A stretch of 64,000 nt of DNA, from NCBI RefSeq assembly GCF_003858635.1, contig NZ_RQJO01000007.1:1-64000 (forward strand), given 5' to 3'. A model generated the notes under the pieces. The model was not told the DNA's origin. It saw only the letters and a list, made by a program, of their open reading frames with translations, and did not search any database. Each line of letters opens with the position of its first letter. The stretch's first letter is position 1. The position numbers and the translations under genes were made by a program. The stretch is from Larkinella rosea (GTDB lineage: Bacteria; Bacteroidota; Bacteroidia; Cytophagales; Spirosomataceae). This document shows positions 16,901 to 24,368 of this stretch, piece after piece.

Positions 16901-19256
16901 GCAGCTGCATTTGTTGTTTCAACGATCGTTCGCCTGACTCCGCTTCCATCTTCTCGATGGCGATGTTGGTAGCACTGACGCTTTTTAGCTGAAGATCAGC
17001 TTTCAGGGCATCGATCTTCGGCTGGGTTTCCAGCACGACCTTCTCAATACGTTTGGCCTTTTCTTTCTCGGATATCTCCAGTTTGTTAATAGCATCAATC
17101 CGTATTTTCTGTTCGGCCTCCAGCAATTTCAATTGATCTTCCAGCGACCGCTCACCCGCCCTGGATTTGATCTTCATGATCTCAATGGCTTCATTACTGA
17201 CCTGTACTTTCTTCTTTTCCGTTGCCGAATTGGTAGCTGCGAACTCCTGTTCCCGGTGTTCACCGTTGGCTTTGGCTATAGCTGCCTTTTCGTCGGCATT
17301 AATCTTAATAATTTTCTCACTGTTGCCCTGAGCCTGTTGGCGTAACGCTTCGGCGGTCGCGTTGATCTGCCCGATTTCGGCAATCCGTTCCTTTTCTTTC
17401 TGGGCCTTGATTTTTTCAGCCGACTTGCCCAGTTCGTACTGAATTTTCTCCTGACCCGTGACAATCTCGTTAATGGTTTCCAGTGAAATCTGCCGATTGA
17501 GACCAAAAACCTGATCCATCAGACTACGGCTCTCATTGCGGAAGGCTTTTGACCCTTCGATCATGCCCCCTTGCCACATCTCCAGCAGGTTTTTCAGGCT
17601 CCCGCCGATCATGTTCTGCACATCCTGGGGCAGTTTGGCAATCAAAGCGGCTTCTTTCTCGAATAGCTCCCGTTGTTTGGTGGTCAGTGATTCGATTCGG
17701 TACGCATCCCGGGCCAGATTGATCCGCTCCTGATAGCTGATGTTGACCTGATCCAGAATCATCTTCAACTGACTGTTGCTCGTTTTTTCGGAATCCAGCC
17801 CCCGGAAGTACTCCGGATACTTGGCAATTAACAGGTCAAGGGCATCTTTTCGCAGCGAGGTGCCTTCGGCAGCCGACATCGCGCGTTGTGCCAGACCCAT
17901 CAATTCAGACTGTTCTTTTTTAACCTGGTATTCCATCTCACCCATCGTGGCCGTTACGTCCTGCGTAGCCGCATCCAGCGCCAGAATACCGGTAATCACG
18001 GTACCGATGATCGAGACAATCAAACCGAGCGGATTGGCGGAAAGGGCTGCCCATAATCCCCGGGTGGCTGTCGTAGCGGCCAATTGCGCTGCGGTCAGGG
18101 TATTCTGTTGGGTCGTGACCCGTTGGACAATCAGTAAATACGCGCCATAAACCACCTGTGCGGTTGCCTTTACCGCAGTCAAGGCAGTGGATGCAGTATT
18201 CTGGGCAATGGTGGCCAGTCGCCAGGTGGTAAAGGCGGAAATAATCGCAGTGATGGTCGTCGTCGTCCGCTTAATCGCACTATCGGAGCCCATCAGGGCC
18301 GTAATCAAGTCCCCGGTGGTCTTGATACCGGCCTTCAACTCATCTTCAAAGAAATCACCAATACGAGCCTTCGCTACGAAAAACGTGTCCGCTAAGTTGG
18401 AAACCTGACCGCCCAACGTCTTGCTCTGGAGCTGCATCATATTATAATAGCGTCCGCCGACTTCCGAGGTTTGCATAATGGCTTTCTGCACATCCGATGC
18501 CATGATTTGATGCGCCTGCGCCAGCTTGATGACCTCCTCCTTGGGTTTCTTCATCGAATCCGCCAACAAATCATACAGCGGAATACCAGCCTCGACGAAC
18601 TGCCGGGTTTCCGTTCCCATCAATTTACCCAGGTTCATCACCTGGCCATAGGCTAAGGTCAGCTGGGGCAGTTTATCCTTGCCAACCGCGGCTGCCATGT
18701 TGCCCAATGCCTCAACCGTCGGAATGAGGTCCTTCGTAGCAATATTGTAAGCCTTGAGTTTGACGACGTTTTCGGCTACCTCGTCGAGGGAGAAGGGCGT
18801 TTTCTTGGCCAGGGCCACAATGTCATTGAATAAGACCGTCGATTCCTTTTTCGAACCGAGCATGACATCGAGGGAAATTTTCAGCGAGTCGATCCTGGTT
18901 TTGGCATCGATAACGTCCATGCCAAAATTCTTAATCTCGTTGATCGTAAATGCAGTGCCCACCAACGTCGCGAAGTCCCGGACCTGCCTGTTGATTTTGT
19001 CAAACGTTTTATCAACGTTCTTCAGCTCGTCATCGCTCTGTTTGACCGCCGATCGCTGTTTGCCTAACGCATCGGTGACGCCACTGATGGCTTTGATCTG
19101 GGCTTCCGATTGGGCCCGCTGTTCGCCGGTTTGAATGGCGATTTGCTGCGCCAGCAGCCGGGTTAATTTGATCAGTTCATTATACTGATCGGCAACAACA
19201 GGCAATTCAGACGTGGCCTGAATCCGCAGCCTGATATTCTCTTCTCTGACGGACAT
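13947..19256 (-). CDS. Phage tail tape measure protein
   Basis: A 1769-residue protein. The N-terminal tape-measure domain is at about 95-330, with FFVAKARIGDFFEDELKAG near its end. A hydrophobic region with several membrane-like helices follows at about 330-430, as in TMPs that form a channel during DNA injection. From about 640 to 1580 it is nearly continuous coiled coil, and a C-terminal domain has the typical NGIDTVPAMLTRGERVL motif. TMP length sets tail length, and this size implies a long siphovirus-like tail. It is intact over 5.3 kb, which argues against long neutral decay. Unusually, the operon ends here: the tail tip, baseplate and fibre genes that normally follow are absent. Confidence 0.93.
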   Translation of the reverse strand: MSVREENIRLRIQATSELPVVADQYNELIKLTRLLAQQIAIQTGEQRAQSEAQIKAISGVTDALGKQRSAVKQSDDELKNVDKTFDKINRQVRDFATLVGTAFTINEIKNFGMDVIDAKTRIDSLKISLDVMLGSKKESTVLFNDIVALAKKTPFSLDEVAENVVKLKAYNIATKDLIPTVEALGNMAAAVGKDKLPQLTLAYGQVMNLGKLMGTETRQFVEAGIPLYDLLADSMKKPKEEVIKLAQAHQIMASDVQKAIMQTSEVGGRYYNMMQLQSKTLGGQVSNLADTFFVAKARIGDFFEDELKAGIKTTGDLITALMGSDSAIKRTTTTITAIISAFTTWRLATIAQNTASTALTAVKATAQVVYGAYLLIVQRVTTQQNTLTAAQLAATTATRGLWAALSANPLGLIVSIIGTVITGILALDAATQDVTATMGEMEYQVKKEQSELMGLAQRAMSAAEGTSLRKDALDLLIAKYPEYFRGLDSEKTSNSQLKMILDQVNISYQERINLARDAYRIESLTTKQRELFEKEAALIAKLPQDVQNMIGGSLKNLLEMWQGGMIEGSKAFRNESRSLMDQVFGLNRQISLETINEIVTGQEKIQYELGKSAEKIKAQKEKERIAEIGQINATAEALRQQAQGNSEKIIKINADEKAAIAKANGEHREQEFAATNSATEKKKVQVSNEAIEIMKIKSRAGERSLEDQLKLLEAEQKIRIDAINKLEISEKEKAKRIEKVVLETQPKIDALKADLQLKSVSATNIAIEKMEAESGERSLKQQMQLLDKKEQSEIETINRSKIAYEEKEKQIKAIIDKYEPDHKALRLKYEEIKNQELIQAQNKHQDAIKVLTAQRLEAETILERISSAKTQEERLALIKEYGKKATDEVKEQALVQLKINLDAAQKHLDQVTITEKGKGEVYEKALKQRNEAEAKYETARTQQQVKSASEGVELINSTEEKIRHIRQETYELEKQNIEKDREFRNNAIKQIMDLYGQTNPIVAQFGQGILTVINNLDLLTGKSREKAQQQVTDYQNTLTQLEELDKQSAGRTQAQIEETKVKIGETKKLIANAKAELKDTEKLSFDTTMSIVAMAVQILQTVVNAINESIAATFQAIADAYGRIRDMTTDYYDSMREANRNALDLELANYQGTYAQKEQIIHAFYEEEKRIAEGKDKLDLQLWYAQRVAQINADAGTNIKKFLQDMEQLQRERIQKESEMEIAGVQQKLEQAERLKDMKIEYLKQEMEAFKQAKELEISEAEKARDAKADLLKTELDNFKAAKQAETDELNKQLAAQKEATNQFYSDKQLRLQEDTIYRSQLLAEGEAREVAALEAAKQRELARASSADERTQILNAFEKLIADKHAEYQTAIGDKTKEISLANQEAKAQEADKIKGLEKETADAVSVLKDQMAAKDKETQELIKKNQEETAAVINALKDQIAAKDKETSEQIKAENRSYAKLRIELEFEILDIKKQTMIAEMRAEQALLRSKRWFINKNRINDAINEIEEQINSLNGTGGRSEVIEKMEHQEQLTAEIESLKQQKAQFDQKLQEQQSKIREKQNQVNAAESSGQDATSLKNDLATLKADEEVIKKWINATINDIVAREEELKRIGFVTGTEFVDREGNHANGIDTVPAMLTRGERVLTVDQNQALGGIGNEELVNRSKFFEKLASEYPKLMNPIDWKSIASMQIGLPADVLSGNSGGAVFDVSGLRDDLASVRQAIESNQRAVEKKELLQIQIDKNGFATALVGAQSKTNYYQNLLSR

Positions 19257-19362
19257 ACCGGGTTTGGTTTACGGTGGTGATGTCCGATTCGGGTTAATCA
19301 ATTGGTTCGGTTGGTGTCGATTCATAACCAGCTACGACTCGCTGCGGTATTTTCAATTTGGG

Positions 19363-19698
19363 TTACTCTTCCCGGCTGGACTGTTGCCGGTTCTGTTTGG
19401 CCAGGGCCTGCTCTATTTCGGTGGCTTTTCGGCGCTCATCTCTGACCCATCCGGCGATGTAGCTGTGGTACTTCTCAACAGTACATCGATCAAACCAGTC
19501 CAGGCGAGCAGGGTCTCCACCCGCAATTCGATAATGCGTATCGTAGCGGGCGTCAGACCAAATTGCGGTGACTTGAGCAGGGTGATCTTCCAGTCCAATA
19601 GCTCCTGTAGGTTCAGCTTGTTGATAAAGCTCAGGGTATCTTCGCTGGCAAGCCGCTGAGAGGGTACGAAATGACTGAGTGGCCTGCTCAAAAAAAAA
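19363..19698 (-). other. Possible -1 frameshift extension of the tail-chaperone-like gene
   Basis: On the minus strand the upstream chaperone-like gene contains nine consecutive T (A9 at 19690-19698 on the plus strand) in phase TTT TTT TTG. From this tract the -1 frame stays open for over 100 codons, passes the zero-frame stop at 19413 and ends at 19363-19365. It includes DWFDRCTVEKYHSYIAGW and a charged end ERRKATEIEQALAKQNRQQ. Many tailed phages make a second chaperone form by -1 slippage just upstream of the tape-measure gene. The zero frame aligns with its paralogue, so both frames could be used. Open shadow frames are common in this sequence, so this is suggestive only. Confidence 0.4.
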
Positions 19699-20168
19699 GC
19701 ATAAAGCATCGGATGCTGCATCCAGGCGGCAATCTTCTGCCGATTCAACTCCGAATCGACGACGGCCGGGTCTTCCTGCTCAGAGAAAAACCAGATGGCT
19801 GCCAGCTCATACACCTGGGCGATATCCATGCCGAATTCCCGGCGTTGCTGCATGCGTTCAATCGTGGTCAGGGCAAACCGAATGGTATCTTCCGCTTCCT
19901 CGGGCTCCTCACTCAGCCGGGCCATGGCAGTCCGGATTTGATCCTTCATCGCAACGATTGCGGTGGTCAGCATCTCATCGGACAGCTTCAGACTATCGTG
20001 TTTCCGCAGCAGATCGCCCAGACTGTGGAAGCGGCCCATCGCCATATCAATGCCGCTGTTATTGGCCTGGTAATAGGTGACGCCATCGATGACGAAGGGT
20101 TTACCGTCCGGCCAAACGACGGGCTGGATTTGCCCGTTTTCCAGTGCTTCTTTAAAGGCTTTGATCAT
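19413..20168 (-). CDS. Tail-assembly-chaperone-like phage protein, copy 2
   Basis: A 251-residue protein paralogous to the gene just upstream (20198-20917) along its whole length: both have F-IDG/DN-YY near 25, HDSLKL/VNDEMLTT, a helical pair ending ERMQQRREF or ERLQQRREF, SEEEDP or SEQEDP with VVD and IVD, and a common C-terminal third. No enzyme motif. Two unknown genes immediately upstream of a tape measure occupy the place of tail assembly chaperones, so I infer that role. It carries a T9 tract that could allow -1 slippage. Confidence 0.6.
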   Translation of the reverse strand: MIKAFKEALENGQIQPVVWPDGKPFVIDGVTYYQANNSGIDMAMGRFHSLGDLLRKHDSLKLSDEMLTTAIVAMKDQIRTAMARLSEEPEEAEDTIRFALTTIERMQQRREFGMDIAQVYELAAIWFFSEQEDPAVVDSELNRQKIAAWMQHPMLYAFFLSRPLSHFVPSQRLASEDTLSFINKLNLQELLDWKITLLKSPQFGLTPATIRIIELRVETLLAWTGLIDVLLRSTTATSPDGSEMSAEKPPK

Positions 20169-20197
20169 TTTTGTTGATTACACAAGTGGACTATTCA

Positions 20198-20917
20198 TTA
20201 CGAATGGGATGGATACCGACCCGACTTCATGTCATCGATTAGTTGCTGGTAATGCTTTAGATTGGACATGCGGTCACCAATCAGGGCCCTGGTTTCGTCG
20301 GATAACTCAAAGGGCACCGCCTTTTTCTGAATGATGCTTAAATCGATCAGCTCATCATCATTCATCGATTGCAGCTTTCCCAGATTCTGCGGATCCGTTA
20401 ATTCGTTAAGAGGCACAAACCGATCGATCTGGAGTCTTAAAAACTGGGGATACAGCTCGGTATGTTGAATCCAGTGATTGATCTTGCGCCGGTTGATTAC
20501 CGGATCGACGATTCGGGGGTCCTCTTCTTCGGATAGGTAAAACACACTGACGATATCGAAGACTTCCGCCACGTCGAGGGCAAATTCCCGGCGTTGCTGC
20601 AACCGTTCCAGGGTATTGAGCGCACTGGCCAGGTTGTCCATTACCTGAACCGGATCCCGATTGATCTGCGCCATCGCCGTGCGCAGCTGATCCCGCATAA
20701 TGGCTAATGAGGTCGTCAGCATTTCATCATTCACTTTCAGCGAATCATGCAGGCGCAGCGTATCGGTAAACGCATGAAACCGGTTTTTGAACAGGTTCAT
20801 GCCGGCCTCAGTGACTTCGTAATACTGGATATTATCGATAAAAAACGACTGGCCACCCGGCAGCGTAGCGGATTTAATCAGCCCTTCTTCCAGGGCATTT
20901 CGAAAATAGTGATCCAT
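20198..20917 (-). CDS. Tail-assembly-chaperone-like phage protein, copy 1
   Basis: A 239-residue paralogue of the following gene, with the same arrangement of an N-terminal β-hairpin (SFFIDNIQYYEVTEAG), a long helical middle (MRDQLRTAMAQINRDP, LERLQQRREFALDVAEV) and an acidic linker FYLSEEEDPRIVDPV. No slippery tract was seen here. It follows the small terminase by 41 bases with no remnant of large terminase, portal or capsid genes. The duplication suggests the two proteins form a heteromer or act on different steps of tail assembly. Confidence 0.6.
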   Translation of the reverse strand: MDHYFRNALEEGLIKSATLPGGQSFFIDNIQYYEVTEAGMNLFKNRFHAFTDTLRLHDSLKVNDEMLTTSLAIMRDQLRTAMAQINRDPVQVMDNLASALNTLERLQQRREFALDVAEVFDIVSVFYLSEEEDPRIVDPVINRRKINHWIQHTELYPQFLRLQIDRFVPLNELTDPQNLGKLQSMNDDELIDLSIIQKKAVPFELSDETRALIGDRMSNLKHYQQLIDDMKSGRYPSHS

Positions 20918-20958
20918 GATGGGTTGAATAAAAAGTGAAAAATGAGTTGAGGACAGGT

Positions 20959-21486
20959 TTATCTCATCGAATATTCTGCTTTCTCTTCCCGTATGTCAAT
21001 GATAATAGCACCGGTTAGCTCATCCCGACGAATAAACCGGGTTCCGTTCCCGGTCAAATCGACGGCGGGTCTATCCCGCCATAGCTGAGGCTGCCGGTTC
21101 GTCAGCCAGAACTTCAGGGCTGTTACATCGGGTGGATAGGATTTGATGGTCTCCCGTTTTACGATTTCCTGTTGATAATCACCGATCGATACCACAAAAA
21201 ACCGGGTTTCCGGATGCTCGTAACCGATTGCTCTTTGAAATAGAGCCCGGGCAACTTTCGCGTCAGCCACCATTTTACCCTGTTTAACCGCATCTGAAAA
21301 GCCCGTATAGCGACGTCTCCAGTAATAAATCGTGGAAACCCCTACGTCAAAAAAATGGGCCAACTCCTTGTCGGTAGCCCCTAGCAGGCAGTAATGGTAG
21401 GCTAGTTGCGCATACGTTTCCTGATACTTCGACGGCCGACCGCCCTGGTTATTTCGAGCATAGGTATTTCCCCCGGGAGCGGGCAT
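20959..21486 (-). CDS. Phage terminase small subunit-like protein
   Basis: A 175-residue protein. An N-terminal helix-turn-helix region reads GRPSKYQETYAQLAYHYC then GATDKELAHFFDVGVSTIYYW, the standard beginning of this TerS family. The middle (VARALFQRAIGYEHPE) and the end (VTALKFWLTNRQPQLWRD) also match. TerS recognises the pac or cos site and recruits the large terminase. No TerL follows. TerS without TerL is a feature of phage-inducible satellites, which use their TerS to redirect a helper's packaging. Confidence 0.85.
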   Translation of the reverse strand: MPAPGGNTYARNNQGGRPSKYQETYAQLAYHYCLLGATDKELAHFFDVGVSTIYYWRRRYTGFSDAVKQGKMVADAKVARALFQRAIGYEHPETRFFVVSIGDYQQEIVKRETIKSYPPDVTALKFWLTNRQPQLWRDRPAVDLTGNGTRFIRRDELTGAIIIDIREEKAEYSMR

Positions 21487-21493
21487 AGTCTGG

Positions 21494-21739
21494 TTAGATT
21501 TTGATGTGATAAAAAGCTTTTGCCTGCCGGAGCCGCTCCTGTCCTTCCAGAATCAGAGCGGCATTCTCCTTGCGAAGTCGGCGCCGTTCGGGGGGATCCT
21601 GCTCGTGGATAAAGGGCATCACTTGCAGGTGGTTGATGATCCGTTCATACTCGGAAAGCAACAGATACAGTTGAGGGTCATCAATCACATAGCGTTTTCG
21701 AGTGCCACCAACCGATAAACCCGTCGTGGGCGGATTCAA
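21494..21739 (-). CDS. Small phage protein before TerS
   Basis: An 81-residue basic helical protein located 7 bases upstream of the terminase gene, clearly in the same transcript. The first 20 residues are flexible; the rest forms two helices (YLLLSEYERIINHLQ and LRKENAALILEGQERLRQA). No family recognised. It is the first gene after the 0.78-kb non-coding region. Confidence 0.55.
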   Translation of the reverse strand: MNPPTTGLSVGGTRKRYVIDDPQLYLLLSEYERIINHLQVMPFIHEQDPPERRRLRKENAALILEGQERLRQAKAFYHIKI

Positions 21740-21853
21740 TGCTGCGGCGGCTGATCATGAAAGGAGTCGTTATCAACTGGCCGCAGCCGGAAAGAGCTTG
21801 AAATAGATTTCATACAGTCGTTTTTACGGTGGTTCGTATTTGTTCGCATTCAA

Positions 21854-21957
21854 TGTTGACAAATACATGTACAAGTACGCAAAAATGTCTCCAAACTGGA
21901 AATAATTGTCAACAAATGGGCAGGTTATTTCGCATTTGGTCGCCATGGCTGTTGACA
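21854..21957. repeat. Three TGTTGAC boxes, two forming an inverted pair
   Basis: TGTTGACAA at 21854-21862 and its reverse complement TTGTCAACA at 21906-21914 face each other; a third copy, CTGTTGACAG, lies at 21949-21958. The first and third are each followed by a GTAC-rich stretch (ACATGTACAAGTAC and GTACGTACAC). They sit in the non-coding region between TerS and the upstream gene and may be binding sites for an element-coded regulator. The plus-strand open frame through here does not look like a protein. Confidence 0.4.
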
Positions 21958-22225
21958 GGTACGTACACAGATTCCCGTGCGCGTTTTTATGAACGGACAA
22001 AACGTAACATGCTCATTAATTCGGTCTGTTTATTTCAGGCTTTACTACGCGCGCGCGTATGGACTGGGAAAACTCTTCATTTGGCTGCAAATGCCCTTTT
22101 TAGCAACGCGTTTCGGTCAGTCAAGTTGGCTGTTTGTCCGATAAAGCCCATCGCTCTGTAGCTGCGGATTGAATCGGGCAGATGGTGGCAATATGGCTCA
22201 ACCTTTGAAGCCGACGAAAAGCAGC

Positions 22226-22523
22226 GTGATGTCAAGTTTTGTCAAGTTTTTGAATACTGCTTCCTTCAGCTAAATCAGTTCTGATGTTACGTTTTGTTAC
22301 GTTTCTGGTATCGGGAAAATGAAGGTGATGTTAGGTTTTGTTAGGTTTTTGTAGAGCGCACATTCATCTGACCTTAACAAATCTTAACAGCTTTGCAGGT
22401 GGAGAACCAATCTGACCTGAGGTTTTCTGAGGTTTTTGCTCCTGTCTCTTTTTTCGTAAACCCGGAGAGTTCCTTTTTAGGGGCTCCGAAAACGCCATGT
22501 GATGTAAACAAATGTCAACTTTT
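22226..22523. repeat. Phased array of six paired 10-bp repeats with variable core
   Basis: Six 25-bp units start at 22226, 22281, 22325, 22368, 22412 and 22499. Each begins with [G/C]TGA[T/C], followed at once by two tandem 10-mers. The 10-mer is identical or nearly so within a unit but different between units: GTCAAGTTTT, GTTACGTTTT, GTTAGGTTTT, CTTAAC plus AAAT or AGCT, CTGAGGTTTT, and GTAAACAAAT with GTCAACTTTT. Unit spacing is 43-44 bp for the middle ones, 55 for the first and 87 (about twice 44) for the last. The 10-bp and 44-bp periods place all copies on one face of the helix. Position inside a packed operon suggests a replication origin, partition or operator region. Confidence 0.7.
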
Positions 22524-23077
22524 TACTCATTTTTGATCAGAATCCGATCGTTTTTACCCCACCGATGTACCGGAATGGTCGTGTTATTGATCACATAAAG
22601 GGCATCATAGGCCGCTTGACCGATTGATTTAACACCGTTGATTGGCGTATAGATTGCCTTATCCGGAATACGTACCAGGATGAAATCATCATTCCAACTG
22701 AAGCCAACGAAGGGTTGCCAACGAACCGGGTTATCCTGTTGATGTTGATAACCGATGAGTTGATCGATGGCCATCCGCTCGACCGAAGGAAGTTGACGTA
22801 GCCTTACTCGCTGATAGAAATTACGGAACATATCTTTTGGATAATACAACTGGACAGTCCCTTCTTTGTGGCAAAGCTTCCAATCGCCGGGGCGTTTGGC
22901 AAAGTGCAGGCCTTCCACCATACCGGCAGCATAGCCCGTGCTCAGGAGCAAATAGGTTGGGTCAGCCTTCAGTTCGATGGCCAGTTTTCGAGCTTCGGCG
23001 TGAGCTGCCTGAATTTGATGTTGGATCGCCCACAGTTTCTCAAATACTGGGGTTCCCTTTTTGATGATGTATCGCAT
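22523..23077 (-). CDS. Hypothetical phage protein
   Basis: A 184-residue basic cytoplasmic protein from the early operon. It starts RYIIKKGTPVFEKLW, has an amphipathic helix QIQAAHAEARKLAIEL and a β-rich C-terminus with YTPINGVKSIGQAAYDALY. No recognised domain. Its stop codon overlaps the last unit of the repeat array, so the array starts exactly where the early gene block ends. It may act on that DNA, but this is only inferred from position. Confidence 0.55.
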   Translation of the reverse strand: MRYIIKKGTPVFEKLWAIQHQIQAAHAEARKLAIELKADPTYLLLSTGYAAGMVEGLHFAKRPGDWKLCHKEGTVQLYYPKDMFRNFYQRVRLRQLPSVERMAIDQLIGYQHQQDNPVRWQPFVGFSWNDDFILVRIPDKAIYTPINGVKSIGQAAYDALYVINNTTIPVHRWGKNDRILIKNE

Positions 23078-23140
23078 AACAGCTTCCTTTCATTTGATCT
23101 TTGACAGTATTGTACGGGTTCATTCAATTACCGATGGACT

Positions 23141-23371
23141 TTATACGTCACGCACCGGATCGGCTTCGGCTTCGGATTCGTACCACTGAAGTCGTTCCAG
23201 TGAAGCCAGGGCAAGCTTCGGATTGGCTTCATCGATCGCTTTCCGGGCCCGTTGCATATCGTGTTTGAGAAACAAGGCGGCTTTCTTTCCCTGTGCCCGG
23301 GTGACCTGGGGGATCAGGCCCGAAACCCGCACGATCTCATTTTCCAGTAATTCAATCATTTCGCTCATCAA
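23141..23371 (-). CDS. Small phage protein
   Basis: A 76-residue helical protein (EMIELLENEIVRVSGLI, KKAALFLKHDMQRARKAI) with an acidic end (ESEAEADPVRDV). It begins 8 bases after the antirepressor gene stop, so the two are cotranscribed. Not recognised. Confidence 0.5.
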   Translation of the reverse strand: MMSEMIELLENEIVRVSGLIPQVTRAQGKKAALFLKHDMQRARKAIDEANPKLALASLERLQWYESEAEADPVRDV

Positions 23372-23379
23372 AGTCAGGA

Positions 23380-24342
23380 TTAAAAAGGCTGGTCGTCGTC
23401 ATCATCGGTTTCTACCTCTCCGGGGGCTAAAGGGCCACCACCGGGCGGATTGGGAGTTGGTTTAAAATGGTGAGTAACCACCGATAACACCTTATCCAGA
23501 AACCCATGTCGTTCGGCTACATCCAGGTACGTTTCCGAATTAGTCCGCTTGTAAGCCTTGACATTGATGTTATAGATGTACAGCAGTTTGTGATAGATCT
23601 GGGGGTACACCTGATCCTGCTGCAACCGGTTGATATGGCAGTAATCATTGACCAGCTCGCGGATCCGGCTGCGGACTGTCTGCTGTGGTGGTGGATTAAC
23701 CGATTTGTTCATGCCCATGAACTGCACCGCACTTTGCTGCTGAATGGAGACCATTTGACTCATTTGAGCCTGTAATGCGTTGATTTGTTGTTCGTGTTCG
23801 ACCAGGAGTTTAGCCGCCTGCAAAATCACTTGCGCAGGTGTTAAATCAGAATCAGGCAGCTCGGCAATCGGTCGCTTACGGCTAATTTCGTTGGAAGAGG
23901 TCGTCTCCGTTGGCGGGAAAAGTTCCAGGCTACGGCCGTGGGCATCTTTCAAGCCTTCCAGATTCACCGGTACCTCATTCAACTGGTCGCCAAAGTCGGT
24001 GGTCATGCCTTCTTTTTGCAACCTTTCGGCTACCGCAGCCAACTGTTGGCGATAAATACCTTCCGGATCCCGTTCGTATGCGGCCAAATGTTGAGCGGTT
24101 TCCACCGTCAGCACATAGTCAACCCGGCCTCTGAAAAGCTTTTTGAGTGAGAAGTGCCGGTCATGGACCAGATCAAATTTGTCGACCCGGTGATTGAACC
24201 AGTCGGGAAAATAGCGGTCGTTTTTGTTTTGAAAGGAGGCATACAGCCGACGGGCAGAAATAACGGCTTTTTGACCATGAAACAGCACGTAGTCGGGCCA
24301 CGAAATCGGTGGGTTCGTTTGATTCGATTCAGAAGTGGTCAT
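23380..24342 (-). CDS. Phage antirepressor (AntA-like N-terminus, ORF6C-like C-terminus)
   Basis: A 320-residue protein. Residues about 28-110 match the AntA/AntB pattern: VISARRLYASF, then DWFNHRVDKF, then DYVLTVETAQHLA. A Gln-rich coiled coil (about 185-205) follows. The C-terminal part, about 225-295 (RIRELVNDYC...VYPQIYHKLLYIYNINVK...FLDKVLSV), resembles ORF6C, a DNA-binding tail of phage antirepressors. Such proteins relieve repression by binding the CI-type repressor or DNA during induction. In the same operon as the Cro-like and DnaB genes. Confidence 0.7.
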   Translation of the reverse strand: MTTSESNQTNPPISWPDYVLFHGQKAVISARRLYASFQNKNDRYFPDWFNHRVDKFDLVHDRHFSLKKLFRGRVDYVLTVETAQHLAAYERDPEGIYRQQLAAVAERLQKEGMTTDFGDQLNEVPVNLEGLKDAHGRSLELFPPTETTSSNEISRKRPIAELPDSDLTPAQVILQAAKLLVEHEQQINALQAQMSQMVSIQQQSAVQFMGMNKSVNPPPQQTVRSRIRELVNDYCHINRLQQDQVYPQIYHKLLYIYNINVKAYKRTNSETYLDVAERHGFLDKVLSVVTHHFKPTPNPPGGGPLAPGEVETDDDDDQPF

Positions 24343-24368
24343 GATGAATGATCGTTTAAGGGGTGGAG

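Noticed and set aside
14367-19134. Many plus-strand open frames of 60-200 residues opposite the tape-measure gene
   Set aside because: They are shadows of the coiled-coil coding strand, rich in Leu/Phe with no domain, start context or upstream control.
21829-22161. A 110-residue plus-strand frame in the non-coding phage region
   Set aside because: Composition is not protein-like, it opposes the operon, and it overlaps the TGTTGAC repeats.
22226-22523. CRISPR array
   Set aside because: Unit spacing is regular, but the repeat word differs between units, spacers are only about 18-30 bases and no cas gene is present.
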